A DNA stretch of 6,485 nucleotides from Omnitrophica bacterium RIFOXYB12_FULL_50_7 (GCA_001804345.1 MHFU01000076.1:1-6485), one strand, 5' to 3'; shown: positions 1 through 5,920, numbered from the stretch's first letter. Notes: generated from the letters alone by a model not told the origin. Made by a program: numbers and translations.

Positions 1-902
1 AGATCACGGCGTTTCTGGAACACTGCACACATCTTCTGGGCTTCCGCATCCCCCTGATCCAGGGCAACCACCCCGCCGGGTTGCGTAAAAGAAACCGGAT
101 TCGATGTCGAATGGCTCTGGATACTCTCCACCGCCTTGGCAAGAGTCTTTTCCGGGAAAGCGGCATACCCCAAACGCCAACCGGTCATGGCGTAGGCCTT
201 GCTGTGACCGTTCACGATCACCGTACGCTTGGCGATCTCGGGATCCAAGGTTGCAATCGAAATATGCTTTTTGCCGTCGAAAATAAGTTTTTCATAGATC
301 TCATCGCTTAACACGGTCACGTTCTGGAATTTCTTGAGCGCCGTGCAAAGCGCCAAAAGCTCTTCTTTAGAATAAACAGCTCCCGTAGGATTCGACGGCG
401 AATTAAGGATGAGGATCTTGGAACGCGGTGTGAGCGCCTTTTCGAGGATGTCAGGCGTGATCTTGAAATTTGTCGACGGCAGAAAAACATTCGTACCACC
501 GAGCACGGTCACCATTTCGGGATAACTCAACCAGTAAGGCACAGGAATGAGCACTTCGTCGCCGGGGTTCAGGAGCGCGAAAAGCACATTAAAGATTACG
601 TGCTTGGCACCGCAACCGACCACGATCTGCTCGGGAGTAAAATCAAGCCCCTGATCGCGCTTCAGCTTGCGGCAGATAGCCTGACGAAGTTCGATAGTTC
701 CGGGGACAGGGGTGTATTTGGTATTCCCTTTCCTGAGGGATTCGATGGCGGCTTCTTTGATGAAATCGGGGGTGTCAAAGTCTGGCTCGCCGGCACTCAG
801 GGAAATCACGTCGATCCCCTGCGCCTTCATAGCCTTCGCTTTGGCGGCTATCTCGAGAGTTACCGAAGGTTTTACTGCGAGAACTTTTTTGGAAAGCTCC
901 AT
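1..902 (-). CDS. Class I PLP-dependent aspartate aminotransferase, N-terminal 300 residues (3' end outside window)
   Basis: Predicted to transfer the amino group of aspartate to 2-oxoglutarate, using pyridoxal phosphate, in the cytoplasm. The frame starts at the ATG at 902 and stays open to the window edge, giving 300 codons. Visible family motifs are SLSAGEPDFDTP (about 34-45), GCGAKHVIFN (96-105), the PYW-SY stretch (122-127), SPSNPTGAVY (168-177) with Asn171, SDEIYEKL (199-206) with Asp200 and Tyr203, and the cofactor-lysine motif HSKAYAMTGWRLGY with Lys235. These fit the fold-type I, subgroup I-beta/gamma aspartate aminotransferases of roughly 390-400 residues, so about 95 C-terminal residues, including the substrate-carboxylate arginine, lie outside. 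The start follows an AGGAG that overlaps the rplQ stop, so co-translation with rplQ is likely. Related enzymes can also use prephenate or other acceptors, and the exact substrate cannot be settled from this part. Confidence 0.93.
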   Translation of the reverse strand, partial: MELSKKVLAVKPSVTLEIAAKAKAMKAQGIDVISLSAGEPDFDTPDFIKEAAIESLRKGNTKYTPVPGTIELRQAICRKLKRDQGLDFTPEQIVVGCGAKHVIFNVLFALLNPGDEVLIPVPYWLSYPEMVTVLGGTNVFLPSTNFKITPDILEKALTPRSKILILNSPSNPTGAVYSKEELLALCTALKKFQNVTVLSDEIYEKLIFDGKKHISIATLDPEIAKRTVIVNGHSKAYAMTGWRLGYAAFPEKTLAKAVESIQSHSTSNPVSFTQPGGVVALDQGDAEAQKMCAVFQKRRD

Positions 903-910
903 TTCCAGGA

Positions 911-915
911 CTCCT
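911..915 (-). promoter_or_regulatory. Shine-Dalgarno of the aminotransferase gene, overlapping the rplQ stop
   Basis: AGGAG on the minus strand lies 8 bases before the ATG at 902. Its first two bases are the last two bases of the rplQ TAG stop codon. This fixes the aminotransferase start and indicates that ribosomes finishing rplQ can reinitiate on the next gene. Confidence 0.8.
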
Positions 916-1477
916 AGTACTCATCGCCTTTGAAGAATTTCCGGAGTTTCCCAAGAAACCCGCCCTTCTTTTCCGGATCCTTCTTCTCGGCTTGCTTCGA
1001 CGTCTCAGACTCTTTTTTCGCGTCCTCAGCTTTTGGGGATTCTTTCGCTGACGTTTTTTCAGAAACCTTTCCGACGGATTTCTCTGCTTTCTTTTTCTTG
1101 GCCTTTTTGGCAGGGGCCTCAAATACCGCGGTCCATTCCAAAAGAGCCATTTGAGCGCCATCCCCTGCGCGGTACCCTAGTCGAAGCACACGAGTATAGC
1201 CGCCCTCGCGCCCCTTGAAAAGCGGTGCAATCTGGGTAATCAAAATGCGCGCGATCTCCGGATCCCGGACTTTGGTGATCAAAAGACGGCGGGCGTGAAG
1301 CCCCTCGCGCTTCGCAATCGTGACCATCTTATCCGCGAACGCGCTGGCCTCTTTAGCTTTGGCATGCGTCGTCTCGATGCGTTTTTTCAAGACGAGCGCC
1401 CGCACGAGATTCCTGAGCTTCGCCGTGCGGTGGGCGGTAACAACCCCTAACATTCTTCTGCGGCGTTGATGGCGCAT
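914..1477 (-). CDS. rplQ: 50S ribosomal protein L17 with a long charged C-terminal tail
   Basis: Large-subunit protein that binds 23S rRNA near the exit-tunnel side of the ribosome. Residues 1-118 are a normal L17: the basic start MRHQRRRRMLG, RNLVRALVLKKRIETTHAKAKE (split as RNLVRALVL and KKRIETTHAKAKE) at about 22-43, HARRLLITKVRD (61-72), and EGGYTRVLRLGYRAGD (91-106). The usual length is about 115-130 residues, but this protein has 187. Residues 121-187 form a low-complexity Lys/Glu/Ser/Ala tail that ends in a short amphipathic segment, GGFLGKLRKFFKGDEY. The tail is in frame, with no sign of a frameshift. The gene follows rpoA by 9 bases, and an AAGGA overlapping the rpoA stop serves as its ribosome binding site. 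The function of the tail is unknown. Confidence 0.97.
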   Translation of the reverse strand: MRHQRRRRMLGVVTAHRTAKLRNLVRALVLKKRIETTHAKAKEASAFADKMVTIAKREGLHARRLLITKVRDPEIARILITQIAPLFKGREGGYTRVLRLGYRAGDGAQMALLEWTAVFEAPAKKAKKKKAEKSVGKVSEKTSAKESPKAEDAKKESETSKQAEKKDPEKKGGFLGKLRKFFKGDEY

Positions 1478-1486
1478 GTTAGATCC

Positions 1487-2497
1487 TTATGATTCTGTCG
1501 GGGCCGTAGCCGAAGCTACGCCCTTGTTCGGCAAAGAATCCTCGATGTTCATTCCGAGATGAAGATTCATTGCGACCAAGATCGCGTTAATCTCGTTCAA
1601 GGACTTTTTCCCGAAGTTTTTGTATTTGAGCATTTGCGCTTCCGTCTTTTGAATAAGATCGCCGATCGTTTTGATCTCGGCGGCCTCGAGACAATTAGCG
1701 CTGCGAACAGAAAGTTCCAACTCGCTAATCGGTTTGTGGGTCATATTCAAAAATTCTTTATCCTCAACCTCTTCTTCTTCCTCTTCTTCCGGCAATTCGC
1801 CGTAGTTGACGAAGACATCGAGATGCCGTTGAAGGATGTTCGACGCGTAAAGAAGCGCCTCTTCCGGCCCCATCGCGCCGTTCGTCCAGACTTCCAGAAC
1901 CAAACGGTCATAATCAGTGGCCTGCCCAACTCGGGTGTCTTCCACATAGAAATTCACCTTAGTCACGGGCGAGAAAACCGAATCGACGGTCACCACGCCG
2001 ATGGAGGCATCTTCCTGCTTGTTCTTATCGGCAGGGACATACCCACGGCCGCGACCCACTTCCATCTCCATCTTGAACGCATGAGACTTGCTCAGAGTAC
2101 AGAGCACGAGTTCCGGATTGACGATCTCGACCGTCTCATCTGCCTGGATATCACCCGCCTTGACCGGACCTTGTTTCTTGGTGTCGATATAGATCTTCTT
2201 CGGGCCCTTGCCATGATAACGAAGCACGAGCTTTTTGACGTTCATCACAATCTGAGCGCCGTCCTCAACCACACCTTCGACCGCAGAAAATTCATGCAAC
2301 ATCCCGTCGATCTTGATACTGGTTACCGCGGCACCATCGATCGAAGAAATCAGCACGCGCCTGAGCGCATTTCCGATCGTGGTCCCATAGCCCCGCTCGA
2401 ACGGCTCGGCAATGAACTTGCCATAATTGGGCGTTAGTGATCCTTGTTCCACTTCGAGGCGCTTCGGCATTTCAAACGTTTTCCAGCGAATACCCAT
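1487..2497 (-). CDS. rpoA: DNA-directed RNA polymerase subunit alpha
   Basis: The alpha subunit dimerises to start RNA polymerase assembly, and its C-terminal domain contacts UP-element DNA and activators. The protein has 336 residues, the normal length. The N-terminal domain (about 1-235) has the dimerisation/assembly motif EPFERGYGTTIGNALRRVL (31-49). A flexible linker with seven Glu in a row follows (237-243). The C-terminal domain (about 250-318) carries SVRSANCLEAAE with Arg265, Asn268 and Cys269, and NFGKKSL with Gly296, Lys298 and Ser299. These are the E. coli DNA-contact positions, in the same numbering. The last 18 residues are a weakly conserved tail. The ATG at 2497 is chosen over Met10 because a perfect SD precedes it. 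The gene sits between rpsD and rplQ, as in most alpha operons. Confidence 0.98.
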   Translation of the reverse strand: MGIRWKTFEMPKRLEVEQGSLTPNYGKFIAEPFERGYGTTIGNALRRVLISSIDGAAVTSIKIDGMLHEFSAVEGVVEDGAQIVMNVKKLVLRYHGKGPKKIYIDTKKQGPVKAGDIQADETVEIVNPELVLCTLSKSHAFKMEMEVGRGRGYVPADKNKQEDASIGVVTVDSVFSPVTKVNFYVEDTRVGQATDYDRLVLEVWTNGAMGPEEALLYASNILQRHLDVFVNYGELPEEEEEEEVEDKEFLNMTHKPISELELSVRSANCLEAAEIKTIGDLIQKTEAQMLKYKNFGKKSLNEINAILVAMNLHLGMNIEDSLPNKGVASATAPTES

Positions 2498-2504
2498 TGT
2501 GTTT

Positions 2505-2511
2505 CCTCCTT
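2505..2511 (-). promoter_or_regulatory. Consensus Shine-Dalgarno of rpoA
   Basis: The minus strand reads AAGGAGG, followed by 7 bases and the ATG at 2497. It is the strongest ribosome binding site in the window and supports the nine-residue extension MGIRWKTFE before the internal Met10. The 58-base rpsD-rpoA gap shows nothing else recognisable. Confidence 0.85.
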
Positions 2512-2555
2512 ATGCGAACCAAGATAAAAAACTTTTGAAGAAAATGACCCGATCT

Positions 2556-3179
2556 CTACTTCGAATACAATTCAACGATAAGCGCTTCTTCGACGGGAAG
2601 TCCTGCATCCGCCTTCGTAGGAAGCCTCTTGATCTCTCCGATCAATTTTTCGCGGTCAAGCGCGAGCCATTCCGGAGCACTCAGATCCTTCCACTTCTCG
2701 AAACTCGCTTGCAGTCTTTTGATCTGCGGCTCTTTTTGCTTCACGCTGATCTTGTCCCCCACCTTGCAAGTAAAGGACGGAATGTCGACCTTCTTGCCAT
2801 TCACGGTGATATGCCCGTGCCCGACCATTTGACGCGCTTCCCTGCGGGAACCGGAGAAAAGAAGGCGAAACACCACGTTGTCCAAACGCCTTTCGTGAAG
2901 CTGGATCAACATTTCTCCGGTCACACCTTTCATCTGGACTGCGCGCGCGAAAAACACACGGAACTGACGTTCGGTCACGCCGTAGATTCTCTTCATTTTC
3001 TGTTTTTCACGAAGCTGCACGCCATAGTCCGAGATCTTCTGGCGGGAGAGCCCATGCTGTCCGGGGGGTTTCGACAAACGCTTATCATGCTTCTCGTCCG
3101 TCGTGCGGCGACCTTTGAGACCAAGGTTCACGCCCTCGCGACGGTGCAACCGGATCACTGGACCGCGATATCTTCCCAT
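2556..3179 (-). CDS. rpsD: 30S ribosomal protein S4, cysteine-free form
   Basis: Primary 16S rRNA-binding protein that nucleates assembly of the small-subunit body. The length is 207 residues, typical of the family. The N-terminal region (1-95) has KPPGQHG (37-43) and the LREKQKMKRIYGVTERQF run (57-73). It lacks the four zinc-binding cysteines found in some S4 proteins, so it is the zinc-independent type. The S4 RNA-binding domain (about 95-155) is clear: HERRLDNVVFRLLF (95-108), SRREARQMVGHGHITVNGKKV (two pieces, 111-120 and 121-131), and VGDKISV (140-146). The start lies 3 bases after the rpsK stop. In E. coli S4 represses the alpha operon by binding its leader. Here the 27-base rpmJ-rpsM gap leaves no room for that pseudoknot, so such control is not evident. 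Confidence 0.97.
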   Translation of the reverse strand: MGRYRGPVIRLHRREGVNLGLKGRRTTDEKHDKRLSKPPGQHGLSRQKISDYGVQLREKQKMKRIYGVTERQFRVFFARAVQMKGVTGEMLIQLHERRLDNVVFRLLFSGSRREARQMVGHGHITVNGKKVDIPSFTCKVGDKISVKQKEPQIKRLQASFEKWKDLSAPEWLALDREKLIGEIKRLPTKADAGLPVEEALIVELYSK

Positions 3180-3182
3180 AAA

Positions 3183-3551
3183 TTAAACTCTCCTCTTCTT
3201 CGGCGGACGGCAACCATTATGCGGCACCGGCGTAATATCATGGATCGCGCTGATCACAAGCCCCGCGGCCTGGAGCGCGCGAATGGCGGATTCCCGACCC
3301 GCGCCGGGCCCCTTAATATAAACTTCAATCTCTTTCATCCCGAATTCCATGGCCTTCTTGGCGGCCTTCTCGGAAGCCATCTGCGCGGCGAAAGGCGTGG
3401 ATTTCTTCGAACCCTTGAATCCGGCAGAACCGGAGGATTCCCAGCACACGCAGTTGCCGCCGGCATCTGTGATTGTGATGATCGTGTTATTGAAACTCGC
3501 CGCGATGTGCGCGACGCCGCGGATGATGTGTTTGATCTTCTTTTTAGCCAT
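3183..3551 (-). CDS. rpsK: 30S ribosomal protein S11
   Basis: Small-subunit platform protein that binds 16S rRNA next to the decoding-site mRNA exit. It has 122 residues, within the normal range. Diagnostic segments are HIAASFNNTIITITDAGGN (15-33), GFKGSKKSTPFAAQ (44-57), IKGPGAGRESAIRAL (79-93), and the conserved basic tail PHNGCRPPKKRRV (110-122). The Asn-Gly pair in that tail (Asn112) corresponds to the site reported as isoaspartate in E. coli S11; whether it is modified here is unknown. The gene lies 31 bases after rpsM with a modest AAGGG ribosome binding site. The codons for its final Arg-Arg form the SD of rpsD. Confidence 0.98.
   Translation of the reverse strand: MAKKKIKHIIRGVAHIAASFNNTIITITDAGGNCVCWESSGSAGFKGSKKSTPFAAQMASEKAAKKAMEFGMKEIEVYIKGPGAGRESAIRALQAAGLVISAIHDITPVPHNGCRPPKKRRV
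3190..3194 (-). promoter_or_regulatory. Shine-Dalgarno of rpsD embedded in the rpsK C-terminal codons
   Basis: The last Arg-Arg of S11 is coded AGG-AGA. This places AGGAG on the minus strand 10 bases before the rpsD ATG at 3179. With only TTT between the rpsK TAA and that ATG, translational coupling of S11 and S4 is likely. Confidence 0.7.
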
Positions 3552-3582
3552 AGAATCCCTTTATCTCGGTGGTATGCTCAGA

Positions 3583-3969
3583 TTATTTAGGCGCGGGCGC
3601 CCCTTTAGCGAGCCCCCCCACGGTTTTACGTTTGCCTTTACGGGTACGCGCGTTCGTATGCGTTCTCTGACCGCGGCAGGGCAGACCCTTCAAATGCCTT
3701 GACCCGCGATAGCAGCGGATATCCATCAGACGCTTGATGTTCATCTGGATCTCACGGCGAAGATCCCCTTCCACTTTCGTGGTCTTCTGAACGATCGCCG
3801 TGATCAAGGAAACTTCCGCCTCGGTAAGATCCTTGGCACGCTTCGCCAGGTCGACTTTGGCTTCCAACAAAATCTTCTTTGAAAGCGTTTTTCCGACCCC
3901 ATACAAATAGGTCAACGCCACATCCACTCTCTTATCTCTCGGGATATCCACCCCAATAATACGCGGCAT
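3583..3969 (-). CDS. rpsM: 30S ribosomal protein S13
   Basis: Head protein of the small subunit that contacts P-site tRNA and forms inter-subunit bridges. It has 128 residues, a typical length. Family features include the start MPRIIGVDIPRDKRV, the helix-hairpin-helix type segment YLYGVGKTLSKKIL (21-34), RREIQMNIKRLMDIRCYRG (71-89), and the basic tail motif KGLPCRGQRTHTNARTRKG (94-112), which reaches toward tRNA. The ATG at 3969 follows AAAGGA with about 8 bases of spacing. It is the first ribosomal gene after rpmJ in the usual infA-rpmJ-rpsM-rpsK order. Nothing unusual is seen. Confidence 0.98.
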   Translation of the reverse strand: MPRIIGVDIPRDKRVDVALTYLYGVGKTLSKKILLEAKVDLAKRAKDLTEAEVSLITAIVQKTTKVEGDLRREIQMNIKRLMDIRCYRGSRHLKGLPCRGQRTHTNARTRKGKRKTVGGLAKGAPAPK

Positions 3970-3996
3970 ACTCTGAATCCTTTCTTAAAAAATCAA

Positions 3997-4110
3997 TTAA
4001 CCTTGTCGCTGCTTGTGTTTCGGGTTACTGCAGATCACATACACGTAGCCTTTGCGACGCACGATCTTGCAATTCTCACAGATTCTTCGGACTGAACTTC
4101 GAACTTTCAT
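3997..4110 (-). CDS. rpmJ: 50S ribosomal protein L36
   Basis: Smallest large-subunit protein; it stabilises 23S rRNA late in assembly. Translating the minus strand from the ATG at 4110 gives 37 residues: MKVRSSVRRICENCKIVRRK, then GYVYVICSNPKHKQRQG and a TAA. This is the normal length. The zinc-ribbon ligands Cys11, Cys14, Cys27 and His32 are all present, so this is the zinc-binding form. An AGGTGA lies just upstream (about 4115-4120). The gene is 18 bases after infA and 27 bases before rpsM, its standard place. Confidence 0.97.
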   Translation of the reverse strand: MKVRSSVRRICENCKIVRRKGYVYVICSNPKHKQRQG

Positions 4111-4128
4111 TTTCTCACCTCAGAGAAC

Positions 4129-4347
4129 TCATTTGACTCGAAAAGTAATTCTTCCTCGCGTCAGATCATACGGAGAAAGCTCCATCTTCACTTTGTCTCC
4201 CGGAAGGATACGGATGTAATGCATCCTCATCTTGCCAGAGATATGCGCCAGCACCTTATGCCCGTTCTCAAGCTCGACGCGAAACATCGCGTTGGGCAAA
4301 GGTTCGACCACCGTCCCTTCTACTTCAATTGCATCTTCTTTCGGCAT
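4129..4347 (-). CDS. infA: Translation initiation factor IF-1
   Basis: IF-1 binds the 30S A site and, with IF-2 and IF-3, sets up the initiation complex. The protein has 72 residues, exactly the usual size. It is a single S1/OB-fold domain: MPKEDAIEVEGTVVE, then LPNAMFRVELENGHKVLAHI, SGKMRMHYIRILPGDKV, and SPYDLTRGRITFR. The same frame is open upstream to an ATG at 4443, which would add 32 residues. I reject that start because the extension is non-homologous, overlaps the end of map and runs through a hairpin. A GAGGT at 4358-4362, 10 bases before the ATG at 4347, supports the short form. rpmJ follows after 18 bases. Confidence 0.97.
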   Translation of the reverse strand: MPKEDAIEVEGTVVEPLPNAMFRVELENGHKVLAHISGKMRMHYIRILPGDKVKMELSPYDLTRGRITFRVK

Positions 4348-4392
4348 TATTCGGAGAACCTCATCACCTGCGCCGCGTCTATTTAATTCTAG

Positions 4393-4420
4393 GGGTTCAC
4401 AGCACAGGTACTGTGAACCC
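4393..4420. repeat. Perfect 10-bp inverted repeat (hairpin) between map and infA
   Basis: GGGTTCACAG at 4393-4402 is matched exactly by CTGTGAACCC at 4411-4420, with an 8-base loop. The loop repeats part of the stem, so a tighter alternative (CACAG, GTA, CTGTG at 4403-4415) is also possible. The hairpin lies 6 bases after the map stop and 45 bases before infA. No T-run follows it on either strand, so a standard rho-independent terminator is not supported. It could be an mRNA processing or stability element, an attenuator, or one copy of a dispersed palindromic repeat. The remaining bases of the 79-base gap show only the infA ribosome binding site. Confidence 0.8.
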
Positions 4421-4426
4421 TTAAAA

Positions 4427-5182
4427 TTAATCTGGCACAGCACCTGTTAAATTTATAAATCCATTTTCTGTAAAAGCTATCGTATCTTCATAATGACTGG
4501 CATTCTTGCGATCTTTCGTGACCACCGTCCAGCCGTCCTCAAGCGTCTCCACGGCATAATGCCCTTCCGTCACCATCGGCTCGATCGCGATCACCAACCC
4601 CGGTTCAATCCTGGCCCCTCGCCCGAATTTCCCATAATTCGGAACCTGCGGGTCCTCGTGAAGCTGCCGGCCGATCCCGTGTCCCGCATAATCACGAACC
4701 AATTGGAACCCTCGCGCTTCAACATATCGCTGGATCGTTTCTGAAATATCCCCAATCCGCCAATCCGGTTGAAATGCCGCAAGAGCTGTATCCATGGAAT
4801 CCTTCGCGGCGTTGATCAACGCCTGCTTTTTCGGATCGCTCGCCCCGACCTGCCAGGTTCTCGCCGCATCCGCGTAAAACCCGTTCCATTTAACCCCAAT
4901 ATCAAAACTGACGATATCTCCATCTTTCAAACGCCGCGCATCCGGGATCCCGTGCACAACGGCCTCATTAATGGAAATACAAGACGCTTTCGGAAATCCG
5001 CGATAACCTTTGAACGCCGGTTCTCCGCCATTCTCAAGGATCACTTTTTCCGCCGCCAGGTCCAACGCCTCGGTTGTAACACCCTCAAGCACCATGGGCC
5101 TTACGGCCAAGAACACCTTTTTCAGGATCGTCCCGGCTTCCAGGATCAGCTGAATTTCGCGTTTCGATTTCAGCTCGATCAT
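4427..5182 (-). CDS. map: Type I methionine aminopeptidase
   Basis: Removes the initiator methionine from nascent proteins at the ribosome, using a two-metal centre. It has 251 residues, the size of the short type Ia enzymes without an N-terminal zinc or linker extension. The pita-bread fold residues are all present: His77 (VVHGIP), metal ligands Asp94 (SFDIG) and Asp105 (YADAART), His168 (GHGIG), the second catalytic His175 (LHEDP), Glu201 (IAIEPM) and Glu232 (HYEDTIAF). The start MIELKSKREI matches the common MI-LKS opening. The gene follows adk by 6 bases with no good SD, so translation probably depends on coupling to adk. adk-map pairing upstream of infA is a widespread arrangement. Confidence 0.97.
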   Translation of the reverse strand: MIELKSKREIQLILEAGTILKKVFLAVRPMVLEGVTTEALDLAAEKVILENGGEPAFKGYRGFPKASCISINEAVVHGIPDARRLKDGDIVSFDIGVKWNGFYADAARTWQVGASDPKKQALINAAKDSMDTALAAFQPDWRIGDISETIQRYVEARGFQLVRDYAGHGIGRQLHEDPQVPNYGKFGRGARIEPGLVIAIEPMVTEGHYAVETLEDGWTVVTKDRKNASHYEDTIAFTENGFINLTGAVPD

Positions 5183-5188
5183 GCGACG

Positions 5189-5839
5189 TCAACGGATCTT
5201 TTCAAAGAGCTTTTCCAGGACTTTCTGGACCGACGCGGCATCGCCGTCCGCCGGAACATCATGCAACAGTCCCTTCTTTCGATAAAACTCAATCAAGGGC
5301 TTCGTAGACTCGTGATAAACCTTGAGCCGGTTTAGAATTGTCGCGGGCTCATCATCCTTACGGATCACAAGCGGTTGTCCGTGACAATCACAAATACCTT
5401 CTTTCTTGGGCGGCATATTGCGCACGTGATAGATCTTACCCGTCACCGCGCAAAGCCTGCGTCCGCCAAGCCGGTCCACCAGCACCGCCTCCGACGCGTC
5501 AAAATTCACGACAGCTGCGAGCGGAATATTTTCCTTCGCGAGGAATTTCTCCAGGGCTTCGGCCTGCCCGATCGTTCTCGGGTACCCGTCAAAAATAAAA
5601 CCTTTCGCGATCTTCAGGACTTTGATTTCTTCGAACATCATGTCATTGACAAGATCATCCGAAACAAGTTCCCCGCGCGCGATCACATCCTTCGCAAGTG
5701 CCCCAAGTTTTGTTCCTTCTTTGATATTCCGACGAAGAATATCTCCGGCCGCAAGCTGCGTAAACTCGTATTTTTCAGAGAGCATTTTTGCATGGGTGCC
5801 TTTTCCGGCTCCCGGAGGCCCCAAAAAGATCAAATTCAC
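5189..5839 (-). CDS. adk: Adenylate kinase, long-LID form with a hybrid zinc-site motif
   Basis: Catalyses ATP + AMP to 2 ADP in the cytoplasm. It has 216 residues, as expected for long-LID bacterial enzymes. Motifs are the P-loop GPPGAGKGT (7-15), AAGDILRRNI in the AMP-binding region (30-39), FDGYPRTIGQAEAL (83-96), LGGRRLCAVTGKIYH at the LID entry (124-138), RKDDEP (160-165), and LNRLKVYHESTKPLIEFY (169-186). The four LID positions that are Cys in zinc-type enzymes and His/Ser/Asp/Thr in E. coli are Cys130, Thr133, Cys150 and His153 here. A further Cys152 lies beside them. The start is GTG at 5839, fixed by the P-loop distance and an SD 8 bases upstream; the nearby ATG at 5855 is out of frame. 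map follows 6 bases later. Confidence 0.97.
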   Translation of the reverse strand: MNLIFLGPPGAGKGTHAKMLSEKYEFTQLAAGDILRRNIKEGTKLGALAKDVIARGELVSDDLVNDMMFEEIKVLKIAKGFIFDGYPRTIGQAEALEKFLAKENIPLAAVVNFDASEAVLVDRLGGRRLCAVTGKIYHVRNMPPKKEGICDCHGQPLVIRKDDEPATILNRLKVYHESTKPLIEFYRKKGLLHDVPADGDAASVQKVLEKLFEKIR

Positions 5840-5847
5840 AAGTACTG

Positions 5848-5853
5848 TTCTCC
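5848..5853 (-). promoter_or_regulatory. Shine-Dalgarno of adk, supporting the GTG start
   Basis: GGAGAA on the minus strand ends 8 bases before the GTG at 5837-5839. The next in-frame ATG is codon 19, beyond the P-loop, so it cannot be the start. This is the only non-ATG start among the genes whose start is in the window. Confidence 0.75.
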
Positions 5854-5865
5854 ATTAAATTTTAC

Positions 5866-5920
5866 GGGCTAACAGTCCCAATTCTTATCAATTTCAGAGA
5901 ATCTGAAATTGGGGCAGCCC
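5866..5920 (-). other. Foldable leader element upstream of adk
   Basis: Three complementary pairs are nested within 55 bases. The outer arm is GGGCT (5866-5870) with AGCCC (5916-5920). A middle arm is CCC (5877-5879) with GGG (5912-5914). The inner stem is a perfect 10-bp repeat, CAATTTCAGA (5889-5898) with TCTGAAATTG (5902-5911), around a 3-base loop. An alternative pairing, CCCAATT (5877-5883) with AATTGGG (5907-5913), competes with the foot of the inner stem. The element ends 12 bases before the adk SD. There is no T-run after it, so it is not a classical terminator. The pairings are seen directly; a regulatory role is inference. I do not recognise a known riboswitch or ribosomal-protein leader class. 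Confidence 0.5.

Noticed and set aside
775..1161. A 128-codon minus-strand frame rich in Arg/Lys across the rplQ tail
   Set aside because: It is the shifted frame of the low-complexity L17 tail and overlaps both rplQ and the aminotransferase start.
1559..2437. A 292-codon plus-strand open frame inside rpoA
   Set aside because: It lies fully antisense to a certain rpoA. The product is His/Arg/Asp-rich with no recognisable family, as expected for an antisense shadow.
2427..3590. A 387-codon plus-strand open frame opposite rpoA, rpsD and rpsK
   Set aside because: It spans three certain minus-strand genes and their gaps, and its product has no recognisable domain. It is an antisense shadow of biased codon use.
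4386..4417. A possible promoter for infA (TAGAAT with an upstream TTCACA)
   Set aside because: The two boxes are 20 bases apart, which is too far for a sigma-70 type promoter, and the -35-like box is part of the palindrome. Not supportable without transcript data.
4348..4443. An upstream start that would give IF-1 a 32-residue N-terminal extension
   Set aside because: The extension overlaps the map stop, is coded by the hairpin and is not IF-1-like. The standard 72-residue form has its own ribosome binding site.
4769..5335. A 188-codon plus-strand open frame across map and adk
   Set aside because: It is antisense to two certain genes, with no recognisable family and no convincing start context.
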